From the NCBI GenBank assembly GCA_942492225.1, contig CALODS010000013.1, positions 62,001 to 126,000 of the forward strand: a DNA stretch of 64,000 nt, in the 5' to 3' direction. Within the stretch, counting starts at the first letter, position 1; every line of letters starts with the position of its first letter. This DNA comes from JAFGTX01 sp942492225 (GTDB taxonomy: Bacteria > Bacillota > Clostridia > Peptostreptococcales > Acidaminobacteraceae). The notes beneath the pieces are model-generated. The model saw only the letters and a program-made list of their open reading frames with translations. It was not told the DNA's origin and did not search any database. Positions 1-8,369 of the stretch are shown piece after piece. The translations under genes and the position numbers were made by a program.

Positions 1-278
1 GTTAAAATCTTATTTCTTATTTCTTTTATGATACGTTCTTTGTCTGTTTGCTCAATCATCTTATCGATAATTTCCTCAACTGAGACAAGTTCCTTTTCAA
101 CAGTTTCACCAATACTCTCAGCAATGTCTGCCTTACGTTTTGGAATAAGTCCTTGTAGTTTAAAGCCTAAAATATTTATTGGCATCAAGGGTCTAAATAA
201 CAACTTAATTGCAAATACATTTGTCATCCATCCTATAAATGCGCCCATCACTGCTAATAATACTAATTTTCCAAACAT
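1..278 (-). CDS. DUF445 family membrane protein, 5' part only
   Basis: The reverse strand encodes the first 92 residues of a protein beginning MFGKLVLLAVMGAFIGWMTN, which runs off the left edge. The start is an ATG behind AGAGGTG. The N-terminal hydrophobic segment followed by a block like AIKLLFRPLMP and GLIPKRKADIAESIGE is typical of the DUF445/YheB family, membrane proteins of poorly known role in Firmicutes. Only the N-terminus is visible, so the length and integrity of the gene cannot be judged. The family call is by recognition of the N-terminal motif. Confidence 0.8.
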   Translation of the reverse strand, partial: MFGKLVLLAVMGAFIGWMTNVFAIKLLFRPLMPINILGFKLQGLIPKRKADIAESIGETVEKELVSVEEIIDKMIEQTDKERIIKEIRNKIL

Positions 279-314
279 ACATTCACCTCTATATTTTCTT
301 AAATAAATCTAATA

Positions 315-345
315 ACACCGAGCAATGCAGCGCATCACTCGGTGT
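315..345 (-). terminator. Intrinsic terminator of the tRNA-Gly/tRNA-Cys unit
   Basis: An 8-bp perfect stem (ACACCGAG/CTCGGTGT) lies just downstream of tRNA-Cys on the minus strand and is followed there by an AT-rich tail. It would end the two-tRNA transcript before the DUF445 gene. Confidence 0.6.
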
Positions 346-358
346 AGAATAATTGTAT

Positions 359-433
359 TGGAGGCGGCGACCAGATTTGAACTGGTGAATCAAGGTGTTG
401 CAGACCCATGCCTTACCACTTGGCTACGCCGCC
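359..433 (-). tRNA. tRNA-Cys (GCA)
   Basis: On the minus strand a full cloverleaf can be drawn: acceptor GGCGGCG/CGCCGCC, a D arm with GCCAAGTGGTAAGGC, anticodon loop CTGCAAC giving anticodon GCA, a T arm ACCAG-TTCAAAT-CTGGT, discriminator T and an encoded CCA. The outermost anticodon-stem pair (T27-T43) is mismatched; the rest is canonical. It lies 21 bp downstream of tRNA-Gly in the same direction, so the two are probably cotranscribed. Confidence 0.95.
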
Positions 434-454
434 ATTTAATTTTGGATAAAAAAA

Positions 455-529
455 TGGAGCAGAAGACGGGATTTGAACCCGCGACCCTCGCCTTGGCAAG
501 GCGATGCTCTACCACTGAGCCACTTCTGC
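455..529 (-). tRNA. tRNA-Gly (GCC)
   Basis: The minus strand folds into a canonical tRNA: acceptor GCAGAAG/CTTCTGC, D arm GCTCAGTGGTAGAGC, anticodon stem TCGCC/GGCGA with loop TTGCCAA (anticodon GCC), T arm CGGG-TTCAAAT-CCCG and encoded CCA. It is the upstream partner of tRNA-Cys. Confidence 0.95.
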
Positions 530-545
530 ACACTTAAATTAAGTT

Positions 546-580
546 ATAGTATTCGGTAGGAATGCCCTACCGAATACTAT
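546..580. terminator. Long perfect inverted repeat between hslO and the tRNAs
   Basis: A 15-bp perfect inverted repeat (ATAGTATTCGGTAGG with its complement, 5-nt loop) lies between the 3' end of hslO and tRNA-Gly. It is positioned to end the hslO transcript or insulate the tRNAs. The T-tract is weak on both strands, so terminator function is inferred. Confidence 0.5.
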
Positions 581-593
581 AATACAACAGGCT

Positions 594-1481
594 TTACTTT
601 CCGTCAAGACCTGCAATAATATTTTTTAAATTTTCTCCATCAAATTGATAACTTTTATTGCAGAAATGACAAGATAACTCCGCATTTCCATCTGTTTCAA
701 GTATTTCTGTCAACTCATTTGTACCTAAGCTTATTAACGCCTTTTCTACACGTTCTCTAGAACAGTCACAATATAATTCTACAGATTTTTCATTCATAAC
801 CTCTACTTCAAACTCTTTAAGTGCAATTTTAGCAATATCTACAATAGAATGGCCTTCAGAAATCAACGTTGAAATTGCTGGTAAGCCTTCTATTGAACGC
901 TCAATTTTATCAATAACTTCATCATCTGCAAAGGGAAGTGGTTGAATAATAATACCACCTGCTGCTACCACACCACCAATTTCTTGATCCATTAATACAC
1001 CTAAAGACACCACTGAAGGTTGTTGCTCTGATTGCATAAAGTAGGCAGCCAAGTCCTCAGCAATTTCACCTGTTACAAGCGCTGAACGACCAATAAAAGG
1101 TTCTTTCATACCTAAATCTTTAATAACGATCATATGTCCTTCACCAATTGCACCACCAACATCGATTTTTCCATTTGCTTTTGCTGGTCTAACTGCATCA
1201 GGATTAGAAATATATGCTTTAACATTACCGGACTCGTTTCCAATGCCCATGATTGATTTAATATCACCATTTCCTTTTACTTGGACTGTAATACTTTCCT
1301 TTTCACTTTTTAACATATTGCCCATTAACGACGTTGCAGAAATCACACGGCCTAGTGCAGCAATAGACACAGGTGTCGCTTTATGAATTAGTCTTGATTG
1401 TTCTACCATCTCCGTAGAATCCACTACATAAATACGTACAGACTTATCTGACGTAATACCACTCATTATTTTACTACCCAT
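594..1481 (-). CDS. hslO: Hsp33 redox-regulated molecular chaperone
   Basis: This is a cytosolic holdase chaperone activated by oxidation. The protein is 295 aa from the chosen start, normal for the family. The C-terminal zinc/redox switch is intact: CDC at about residues 238-240 and CHFC at 271-274 (CxC and CxxC). A start four codons upstream is possible, but its ATG GAG GAA would itself be the Shine-Dalgarno (GGAGG, 5 nt spacing) for the ATG at 1481, so MGSKIMSG is the better N-terminus. It is the last gene of a minus-strand group with the methyltransferase, CPBP protease and M20 deacetylase. Confidence 0.95.
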   Translation of the reverse strand: MGSKIMSGITSDKSVRIYVVDSTEMVEQSRLIHKATPVSIAALGRVISATSLMGNMLKSEKESITVQVKGNGDIKSIMGIGNESGNVKAYISNPDAVRPAKANGKIDVGGAIGEGHMIVIKDLGMKEPFIGRSALVTGEIAEDLAAYFMQSEQQPSVVSLGVLMDQEIGGVVAAGGIIIQPLPFADDEVIDKIERSIEGLPAISTLISEGHSIVDIAKIALKEFEVEVMNEKSVELYCDCSRERVEKALISLGTNELTEILETDGNAELSCHFCNKSYQFDGENLKNIIAGLDGK

Positions 1482-1493
1482 TTTTTCCTCCAT

Positions 1494-2255
1494 TTACTTC
1501 TTTTTAAGGACAAAGAATAATCGTTCATTCTCTGTGTTCTCTTCATTATAATTTTTTATAGTTACAGGGACAAAATTATCCGTTTGAACTGTTAACATTT
1601 CAAAATACTTGTTGGAAAGTGACTCAATATCTTTAATTTTATAGGCTCTTTGTTCATGAACCTCGTCATTTCGTTTATAGAGAATATTCTCACGAGTAAA
1701 CACGGATAAATCGAAACTTAATATGTCCATTTCATCGTCATAATAGTTTTCCCATATGAATGCACTATCCTCTTGAGATTCTGCAATAGTAGATTCACCA
1801 AGAATATATTTTAATTTATAATAGGTACTTATGTCAAAGATAAAGGACCCATTTTCTTTTAAAGAATGGTGGACACGCTTAAACAGTTCTTCCATCTCTT
1901 CATTTTCTAATACATAATTCATTCCATCACAGATGCATAATACGGTGTCGAACTTTTGATTTAATTCAAATTGTGTCATATCTTGTTGAAAAAATCCTAT
2001 CTTCATCCGTTCTTGTAACGCTTTATCTTTTGCAATCATCAGCATGTCTTCTGACAAATCCAGACCAACAACATCATAGCCTGATTTTGCTAACAAAAGA
2101 GACATGTTACCCGACCCACATGCTAATTCTAAAATTTGTTTTGTTGGTCTACTATATTTTTGGATTAAAGATTGAACCCCTTCAAACCACCTTTGATAGT
2201 CCTCTGTATGCATATAATGATCGTATATTTGTGCAAAGCCGCTATAAGCAGTCAT
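1494..2255 (-). CDS. Class I SAM-dependent methyltransferase
   Basis: A 253-aa protein with the Rossmann methyltransferase motif I ELACGSGN (about residues 43-50), followed by the acidic motif VVGLDLSEDML and post-motif FDTVLCICDGMNYV. These identify an S-adenosylmethionine-dependent methyltransferase; the substrate cannot be deduced. The start codon is preceded by AGAGGTAACT. It ends 12 bp before the hslO start and is preceded by the CPBP gene, so it is likely cotranscribed with both. Confidence 0.85.
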   Translation of the reverse strand: MTAYSGFAQIYDHYMHTEDYQRWFEGVQSLIQKYSRPTKQILELACGSGNMSLLLAKSGYDVVGLDLSEDMLMIAKDKALQERMKIGFFQQDMTQFELNQKFDTVLCICDGMNYVLENEEMEELFKRVHHSLKENGSFIFDISTYYKLKYILGESTIAESQEDSAFIWENYYDDEMDILSFDLSVFTRENILYKRNDEVHEQRAYKIKDIESLSNKYFEMLTVQTDNFVPVTIKNYNEENTENERLFFVLKKK

Positions 2256-2269
2256 AGTTACCTCTTTTC

Positions 2270-3373
2270 TTAATAGGTTAAAAATAAGTACAAAATATAC
2301 AAATACAAGCCCGCGACACCAATAAGAGGTGCATAAACTTTTTTATCAAGTGTTTCTTTTATTGTACCATCTTCCCATATTTCATGAATCCTCTCAGGAC
2401 CCATCGCATTCAATGCTTTCCAAGAAATGCTGCGTTCAGCTGATAAATTATAGACGCCTTCTTTAAAAGCTTCTTTCTTAGAAATAATTTTCCCATAAGT
2501 TCTTTCCTTTTGAACCAAATAATACGTTTCATCCTGCGCAACAAAGGGTTCACCATGGGCAAAGTAAAAAGTATCACGTTTTACTCCTTTAATCAAGAGC
2601 ATCGCAAAAAATAAGCCAATAAATGCAATTGCTCCAAGCATAAAAACAGTTAATACTAAGGAAAAAGGATTCGCATTAAGATCTGCTGTTGCAGCAGCTG
2701 TATCCACTACTTCTGTTGCGTACAAACCACTTACGTAATCCATTATAACGGCCAATCCGTTATTCGTCATATGAAGCATAATTGCAGCATATAAAGAGTT
2801 TGTAATTTGCATTATATACGCTGCCGCTAACCCAACAATAATTGGGCCAAATAAATTTTGAATATTAAAATGAAATATACCAAATAAAACCGCTGCTATA
2901 ATTGCGCCAATTTTTTTATTAAATGTTGTTTCATAAGCATTTAAGATCATTCCTCTAAAAAATACTTCTTCACAAATTCCTGGTGATATTGAAATAATAA
3001 AAAACGAAAGGGCAAATGTTGCCGCTGAATCAGGGCTTGGTATTGACGGAATCATCACTTTACCAAAAAAACTAAGAACAGTTATAGGAATTAAATTTGC
3101 GACCGCTACTGCTGGTAAAATAAGAAAACTTAGCCAAATGATACTTAATATTGTTCTTCCTTTAATTGGATTTAGTTTAAGAGCACTTTTTAAATCAACA
3201 TTTAATAGCTTTCCTGCCAATATTACAGGCAAGAATATGATGACATATTCTGTAATTAATAGACCTTTGTGAATGTCCCAGCGTTGAACTGATGCACCAA
3301 ATGTAATAAATACTATCGCTAATATTAAAAATATGACATTTACTTCAACTACCTTAAATTGTTTTCTGTCCAT
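2270..3373 (-). CDS. CPBP family intramembrane glutamic endopeptidase
   Basis: A 367-aa polytopic membrane protein with about eight hydrophobic segments. It carries the CPBP/Abi signature: EEVFFRG near residue 135 (motif 1, EExxxR), FGIFHFN (motif 2 His) and later HMTNN (motif 4). These are the catalytic Glu and His residues of CAAX-prenyl-protease-like and bacteriocin-processing proteins. The C-terminal roughly 90 residues are an extra soluble segment before a last TM helix. The substrate is unknown. It lies between the M20 deacetylase and the methyltransferase with short gaps. Confidence 0.85.
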   Translation of the reverse strand: MDRKQFKVVEVNVIFLILAIVFITFGASVQRWDIHKGLLITEYVIIFLPVILAGKLLNVDLKSALKLNPIKGRTILSIIWLSFLILPAVAVANLIPITVLSFFGKVMIPSIPSPDSAATFALSFFIISISPGICEEVFFRGMILNAYETTFNKKIGAIIAAVLFGIFHFNIQNLFGPIIVGLAAAYIMQITNSLYAAIMLHMTNNGLAVIMDYVSGLYATEVVDTAAATADLNANPFSLVLTVFMLGAIAFIGLFFAMLLIKGVKRDTFYFAHGEPFVAQDETYYLVQKERTYGKIISKKEAFKEGVYNLSAERSISWKALNAMGPERIHEIWEDGTIKETLDKKVYAPLIGVAGLYLYILYLFLTY

Positions 3374-3381
3374 CGATCCTC

Positions 3382-4548
3382 CTATTGATCTTTTAAGCTA
3401 CCATAGTGAATAAGTAGATTAACATATGCTTGTAATGCATTTAACAATACAGTTTCCGAAAAATCGAATTTCTCATGATGTAAACCATACACAAAGTTTT
3501 TTTCTTCATTTCTTGTTCCTAAAAAGAAAAACAAACAAGGTGCGACTCTATTAAAATACGAAAAATCTTCTGCAAGCATTTGAGGTGCAACCAGTTCATA
3601 GCTACCACCAAAATGTTCTATGAAATCATTTGTTAGTTGCGGGTCATTAATAACTGGTGGATAGAGACGTCTAATATCATACTTTATCTCACACGCATAT
3701 AATTCTTCATACAACTGACACATTTTCTTCATCTCGGATTCAACAACATCAAAAACCCTAACATTAAACCCTCTTATTGTACCTTCTAATCTTGTCTTTC
3801 CTGCAATAACATTTCGTCTTTCGCCACCCTCAATCTTACCTACAGTTATGACTACAGGCTCAATTGGATCAATTTGCCGACTAACAATCTGCTGCAAGGC
3901 CTGTAGTAGATTTGCTGCAATTAATACCGAATCTACCCCCAAATGAGGCTTTGCGCCATGAGCAGATTTTCCATAAATATCAATATCAAATTCTCCTGTC
4001 ATCGCCATGATTGGCCCTTCTTTGATACCAAAGACACCTTCGACAATTTCAGGGAATAGATGCAAACCAAAAATTCCATCTAAGTTATAACGCTCCAATG
4101 TCTTTTCTGCAACAATAATTTCTGCACCACCTGGGCCTTCCTCAGCTGGTTGAAAAATAATAACGATATTATCCTGAAGCTGATGTTTGTGTTCACTAAT
4201 CCATTTGGCAAAAGCAAGTGCTATTGTCATATGTCCATCGTGTCCACAAGCATGCATATATCCTGGGTGCTCTGACTTAAAAGACAAACCCGTCGTTTCT
4301 TCAATACTTAATCCATCCATGTCGGTTCTAAACCCATAGGTTTTTGATGGATTTTGTCCTTTAAAAAATGCAATCCACCCTGTACCTGCAGTTTGAATCA
4401 GTTCATCTACTGCCAATTCTTTGAGATACAATTCGATTGCCTTTGACGTCTTATATTCAACCAATCCTTCTTCAGGAATTTTATGTAACATTTGTCTTAG
4501 CTGTACGACTTCTTTTTCTAATTCTTGTATGCTTTTAAATAATTCCAT
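3382..4548 (-). CDS. dapL: M20 family deacetylase, probable N-acetyldiaminopimelate deacetylase
   Basis: A metallo-amidohydrolase of 388 aa with metal-binding motifs HACGHDGH (about residues 95-102), PAEEGPGG and a C-terminal HHEKF. Segments such as FRTDMDGLSIEETTG and FKSEHPGYMHACGHD strongly resemble Bacillus YkuR, the N-acetyl-LL-diaminopimelate deacetylase. It is divergent from asd-dapA-dapB-dapH, which encodes the acetyltransferase of the same branch, so the context supports the call. Hippurate or N-acyl amino acid hydrolase is the alternative. An upstream GTG is possible, but GAGGAG sits 8 nt before the ATG at 4548. Confidence 0.8.
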   Translation of the reverse strand: MELFKSIQELEKEVVQLRQMLHKIPEEGLVEYKTSKAIELYLKELAVDELIQTAGTGWIAFFKGQNPSKTYGFRTDMDGLSIEETTGLSFKSEHPGYMHACGHDGHMTIALAFAKWISEHKHQLQDNIVIIFQPAEEGPGGAEIIVAEKTLERYNLDGIFGLHLFPEIVEGVFGIKEGPIMAMTGEFDIDIYGKSAHGAKPHLGVDSVLIAANLLQALQQIVSRQIDPIEPVVITVGKIEGGERRNVIAGKTRLEGTIRGFNVRVFDVVESEMKKMCQLYEELYACEIKYDIRRLYPPVINDPQLTNDFIEHFGGSYELVAPQMLAEDFSYFNRVAPCLFFFLGTRNEEKNFVYGLHHEKFDFSETVLLNALQAYVNLLIHYGSLKDQ

Positions 4549-4557
4549 AGAGTACAC

Positions 4558-4887
4558 TCCTCAACCATAATTTATATCAAATTGTACACAATTTCATCAC
4601 AACAGTTCTTTACAATTAAATACAGAGAGTTTTCTTTATTATATATAAAGAATGAATCACTGTCATTATAACCAAATAAAAGCACTCAATCAAACGCTTT
4701 TATTATATTGACACCCCTATAGCTTAATGTTAACATTATTGTAATTTATAGAGGATAGTCAGCAAAATTCAATGTGTTGAGACATAAAAAATTTTGATGT
4801 CTACTTATCCAAAAGGTTATTACTAGGAGTCATTTATATAGAAAAACTGGTTATTTTTCTAATAATATTCTGAAGGAGGTAAAAGTA
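4558..4887. other. 330-bp divergent intergenic region between dapL-like gene and asd
   Basis: It holds a good plus-strand sigma-A-type promoter (separate entry) and a leader of about 140 nt before asd. The leader contains a short hairpin (AGACAT/ATGTCT near 4781-4802). I looked for a lysine (L-box) riboswitch or a T-box and saw neither conserved core. Confidence 0.5.
4708..4736 (+). promoter_or_regulatory. Probable promoter of the asd-dapABH operon
   Basis: A perfect -35 TTGACA (4708-4713), a 17-bp spacer and a -10-like TAACAT (4731-4736) lie about 150 bp upstream of asd. The -10 is imperfect. This is the best sigma-A match in the divergent region. Confidence 0.55.
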
Positions 4888-5883
4888 GTGAAAAAAGTAA
4901 ACATCGCAGTAGTCGGTGCAACGGGTATGGTTGGTAGAACGTTTCTTAAAGTACTTGAAGAACGTAATTTTCCATTTGAAAATCTGATTCCGTTGGCATC
5001 AAAAAAATCAGCAGGTGAAATAGTCAAATGTAAGGGTCGAGAGTTTGTGGTTCAAGAATTAACGGAATCTTCATTTGATCAAGATATTGATATTGCATTG
5101 TTTTCAGCTGGCGGCGACATAAGTTTAAAATTTGCACCAATCGCTGCTTCAAAAGGTGTTATTGTAATTGATAACTCTAGCGCATGGCGTATGGATCCTG
5201 AAGTTCCTCTAGTAGTACCAGAGGTAAACCCAGAGGATATTTTTAAACACAAAGGTATTATTGCCAACCCAAACTGTTCTACAATCCAAGCTATGGTTCC
5301 TATGAAGCCATTACATGACGCATACAAAATAAAACGCGTTATCTATTCAACATACCAATCTGTTTCTGGATCAGGTGTAAAAGGGGTAAGTGATTTAGAA
5401 GAAGGTATTAAGGGCAATGAACAATTCCTCGCTTACCCACACTCGATTGCGAAAAACTGTATTCCACACATTGACGTGTTTACAGAAAATGGCTATACAA
5501 AAGAAGAAATGAAAATGGTTTATGAAACAAGAAAAATATTACACGATCAAGATATTCGTGTAACTGTAACTTGTGTACGTGTGCCGATTCAAAGTAGCCA
5601 CAGCGAAGCAATTAATTTGGAATTTGAAAAACCTTACGAGCTAAATGATATTTTCAAAATTTTTGAAAAAACAGATGGTTTAGTCGTTCAGGATAAAGTT
5701 GAAGATAACATCTATCCGCTTGCAGATAATTGTGGTGGTAAAGATGAAGTTTATGTTGGAAGAATTCGACGTGATTTCAGTATTGATAGTGGTTTAAATA
5801 TGTGGGTAGTGGCAGATAACATCCGTAAAGGTGCTGCTACAAACGCAATCCAAATTGCTGAAAAAATCGTTGAAAAAATGTAG
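4888..5883 (+). CDS. asd: Aspartate-semialdehyde dehydrogenase
   Basis: Reduces aspartyl phosphate to aspartate semialdehyde, the branch point to lysine/DAP, threonine and methionine. The 331-aa protein has the N-terminal NADP-binding GATGMVGRTFL, the catalytic region NPNCSTIQ (active-site Cys about residue 130) and the C-terminal substrate-binding RIRRDFS. It starts with GTG behind a strong AAGGAGGT. It is the first gene of a plus-strand operon with dapA, dapB and dapH. Confidence 0.97.
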   Translation: MKKVNIAVVGATGMVGRTFLKVLEERNFPFENLIPLASKKSAGEIVKCKGREFVVQELTESSFDQDIDIALFSAGGDISLKFAPIAASKGVIVIDNSSAWRMDPEVPLVVPEVNPEDIFKHKGIIANPNCSTIQAMVPMKPLHDAYKIKRVIYSTYQSVSGSGVKGVSDLEEGIKGNEQFLAYPHSIAKNCIPHIDVFTENGYTKEEMKMVYETRKILHDQDIRVTVTCVRVPIQSSHSEAINLEFEKPYELNDIFKIFEKTDGLVVQDKVEDNIYPLADNCGGKDEVYVGRIRRDFSIDSGLNMWVVADNIRKGAATNAIQIAEKIVEKM

Positions 5884-5907
5884 CCTGCCCATAAGGAGAT
5901 GATCAAA

Positions 5908-6792
5908 ATGAGTTTATTCAAAGGATCTGGTGTTGCAATTGTTACACCTATGAACGCAGATGAAAGCATTAACTTCGAAAAATTAGGCGAACTTATTGAG
6001 TTTCAAATTGAGAATCATACAGATGCGATTATTATTTGCGGCACAACTGGCGAAGCGCCAGCACTTGATGACGACGAACATAAAGAAGCAATCAAATACA
6101 CTGTAGAAAAAGTTAACAAACGCGTCCCTGTTATCGCAGGTACAGGCAGCAATAATACAAATCATGCGATTATGATGAGTCAATACGCTGAATCTGTTGG
6201 TGCAGATGGTGTTTTACTCGTATCACCCTATTACAATAAATCAACACAAAAAGGACTCGTGAAGCATTTTACTGCTATTGCCGACAGTGTCACTATTGAT
6301 TGCATTTTATACAATGTACCTGGACGTACTGGCATTAATATTACGCCTGCAACTATAGCTGAGCTTTCAAAGCATAAGAATATCAATGCTGTGAAAGAAG
6401 CAAGTGGTGACATTTCACAATGTGTTGAAATAGCAAGGCTACTTCCAGATAATTTTTACATCTATTCTGGTAATGACGACATGATAACACCACTTTTATC
6501 TATTGGTGGCCATGGTGTTATCTCAGTAGTTGCAAATATTGCACCTAAAGAAACCCATGATTTGGTTATGAGCTACTTAGACGGAGATGTAAAAAAATCA
6601 AAAGAATTACAATTAGGAATGAAATCTTTAGTAGATGCTTTATTCTGTGAAGTAAATCCAATCCCAGTAAAAACAGCGTTGAATATAATGGGCTTCAATG
6701 TAGGTGACCTAAGATTACCTCTTGTTGAAATGGACAAAGACAATAAAGCGCGTTTAGAAAATGAACTGAAAGCTTATGGGCTTTTAAGATAG
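5908..6792 (+). CDS. dapA: 4-hydroxy-tetrahydrodipicolinate synthase
   Basis: Condenses pyruvate with aspartate semialdehyde in the first committed step of DAP synthesis. The protein is 294 aa, a typical DapA. Motifs: GTTGEAP, VLLVSPYYNKSTQKGL, YNVPGRTGINI (catalytic Tyr) and AVKEASGD with the Schiff-base Lys (about residue 163). The ATG at 5908 has GGAG at the correct distance; an ATG three codons upstream lies directly on the Shine-Dalgarno and is rejected. It follows asd after 24 bp. Confidence 0.97.
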   Translation: MSLFKGSGVAIVTPMNADESINFEKLGELIEFQIENHTDAIIICGTTGEAPALDDDEHKEAIKYTVEKVNKRVPVIAGTGSNNTNHAIMMSQYAESVGADGVLLVSPYYNKSTQKGLVKHFTAIADSVTIDCILYNVPGRTGINITPATIAELSKHKNINAVKEASGDISQCVEIARLLPDNFYIYSGNDDMITPLLSIGGHGVISVVANIAPKETHDLVMSYLDGDVKKSKELQLGMKSLVDALFCEVNPIPVKTALNIMGFNVGDLRLPLVEMDKDNKARLENELKAYGLLR

Positions 6793-6801
6793 GATGTAAT
6801 C

Positions 6802-7545
6802 ATGACAAAAGTTATTATATGTGGCGTTAATGGCGCTATGGGGAAAAATTTATTGGAACTCATTGATAATGACCCGACGATGGAAGTCGTAGCAGGCATT
6901 GATCATACGCCAAAAGCATCAAATTTTCCGCAGTACGATAAGTTTACAGATGAGGTCAAAGGTGATATTATCATTGATTTTTCACACTTCTCTATGATTC
7001 CTAATCTATTAGATTTTGTTGAAAAAACAAAAACACCTGCCGTAATCTGCACAACAGGATTAAGCGAAGAAGTTGAAACACGTATTCAAAAACTTTCAGC
7101 GCATGTACCATTATTTAAGTCTGGTAATATGTCGCTCGGTATAAATTTATTAATTTCCCTAGCAAAAAAAGGTGCTGAACTTCTTGGTGAAAGCTTTGAT
7201 ATAGAAATTGTAGAAATGCATCACAATAAAAAAATCGACGCCCCTAGTGGAACGGCATATATGATTGCTGAGGAAATAAATGAATCATTAAATAACAGTA
7301 AAAATTATACCTACGGTCGCTATGGCAATGACACTAAAAGAGACGCATCGGAAATTGGTGTACATGCTCTAAGAGGTGGTACTGTTGTAGGTGAGCATAC
7401 TGTAATCTTTGCTGGAACAGATGAAATGGTGCGATTAGAACATCGTGCGACTTCGAAAAAAGTCTTTGCACAAGGTGCAATTAAAGCCGCTAAGTTTATT
7501 CTTAATAAACAAAACGGTTTCTACAATATGAATGATATGTTATAA
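6802..7545 (+). CDS. dapB: 4-hydroxy-tetrahydrodipicolinate reductase
   Basis: NAD(P)H-dependent reduction to tetrahydrodipicolinate. The 247-aa protein has an N-terminal dinucleotide-binding GVNGAMGKNLLEL, the central SGNMSLGINLL, the substrate-binding EMHHNKKIDAPSGTA (His and Lys of the active site) and the C-terminal HRATSKKVFAQGA. It lies 9 bp after dapA in the same operon. It is shorter than the 265-270 aa of many homologs, but all motifs are present. Confidence 0.97.
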   Translation: MTKVIICGVNGAMGKNLLELIDNDPTMEVVAGIDHTPKASNFPQYDKFTDEVKGDIIIDFSHFSMIPNLLDFVEKTKTPAVICTTGLSEEVETRIQKLSAHVPLFKSGNMSLGINLLISLAKKGAELLGESFDIEIVEMHHNKKIDAPSGTAYMIAEEINESLNNSKNYTYGRYGNDTKRDASEIGVHALRGGTVVGEHTVIFAGTDEMVRLEHRATSKKVFAQGAIKAAKFILNKQNGFYNMNDML

Positions 7546-7557
7546 ATGGAGGACACA

Positions 7558-8272
7558 ATGTCAAATTATGATTTAACAAATCCTTATGAAATTGCTAAAT
7601 TTATTAAGGACGCTAAAAAAGAGTACCCCTGTAAAAGCTTATATCAGAGGTAACTTAGAAGGTTTCAAATCAGATGACTTTAAAGTATTTGGTGATGGCG
7701 AATTTTATGTATTGATTGGTGAAGCTGATGCAATTACAACTTTCATTGGGCAACACGAAATGATTATTGAAGATTACCACATAGAAAACGACAGAAGAAA
7801 CTCTGCCATTCCAATGTTAGACCTAAAATTTCAAGATTGTCGTATTGAACCTGGCGCTATTATTAGAGACCGTGTTCAACTAGGCAAGAATGCAGTGATT
7901 ATGATGGGCGCTGTTATCAACATTGGTTCTGAAGTTGGTGAAGGTACGATGATTGATATGAACGCTGTTCTTGGTGCAAGAGCAACTATTGGTAAAAATG
8001 CACACATTGGTGCAGGCGCTGTTATTGCTGGCGTACTTGAACCACCATCTGCAACACCAGTTATTGTTGAAGACGATGTACTCGTTGGTGCTAATGCAGT
8101 TATATTAGAAGGCGTTCGCATTGGTAAAGGTGCTGTTGTAGCTGCAGGTGCTGTTGTTACAGAAGATGTTCCTGCAGGTGCTGTTGTTGCAGGTTCTCCA
8201 GCCAAAGTGATTAAGCAACGCGACGCTAAAACAGACGAAAAAACTGAAATTCTACAAGATTTACGTGGATAA
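7558..8272 (+). pseudogene. dapH: Tetrahydrodipicolinate N-acetyltransferase (dapH) with an apparent one-base frameshift
   Basis: The natural start is the ATG at 7558 behind GGAGGACACA, giving MSNYDLTNPYEIAKFIKDAK. After a run of six A (7615-7620) the frame leads to a stop within about a dozen codons. Removing one A restores STPVKAYIRGNLEGF and the whole left-handed beta-helix acetyltransferase (hexapeptide repeats about residues 90-215, end at 8272). With five A the protein would be about 237 aa, normal for DapH. Function: acetyl-CoA-dependent acetylation of tetrahydrodipicolinate, the acetylase DAP route. Because the gene should be essential for cell-wall synthesis and the rest is undamaged, a sequencing or assembly error, or slippage on the A-run, is as likely as real inactivation. 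Confidence 0.85.
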
Positions 8273-8320
8273 GCTGATACAAAATATTCACTAAAACGTT
8301 ACAATTTCAGTCATTTAATC

Positions 8321-8369
8321 AGTCTCCTTTATGCTATACTTAGTATAATATGAAAGGAGACTTTTTTTT
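8321..8369 (+). terminator. Terminator of the dap operon that also contains the next gene's ribosome-binding site
   Basis: A perfect 10-bp stem AGTCTCCTTT (8321-8330) and AAAGGAGACT (8353-8362) followed by eight T forms a strong intrinsic terminator. The 3' arm AAAGGAG is also the Shine-Dalgarno of the rhomboid gene starting at 8370. The loop contains TATAAT (8344-8349), a possible -10 for that gene. Confidence 0.8.

Noticed and set aside
325..537. 70-codon plus-strand reading frame across the tRNA pair
   Set aside because: It is entirely made of the complement of tRNA-Cys and tRNA-Gly; no ribosome site.
4740..4887. Possible lysine riboswitch in the asd leader
   Set aside because: The conserved L-box core and stems are not present; only a short AT-rich hairpin is visible.
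7876..8205. 109-codon minus-strand frame opposite dapH
   Set aside because: Low-complexity Ala/Thr/Pro sequence produced by the hexapeptide repeats on the other strand; no Shine-Dalgarno.
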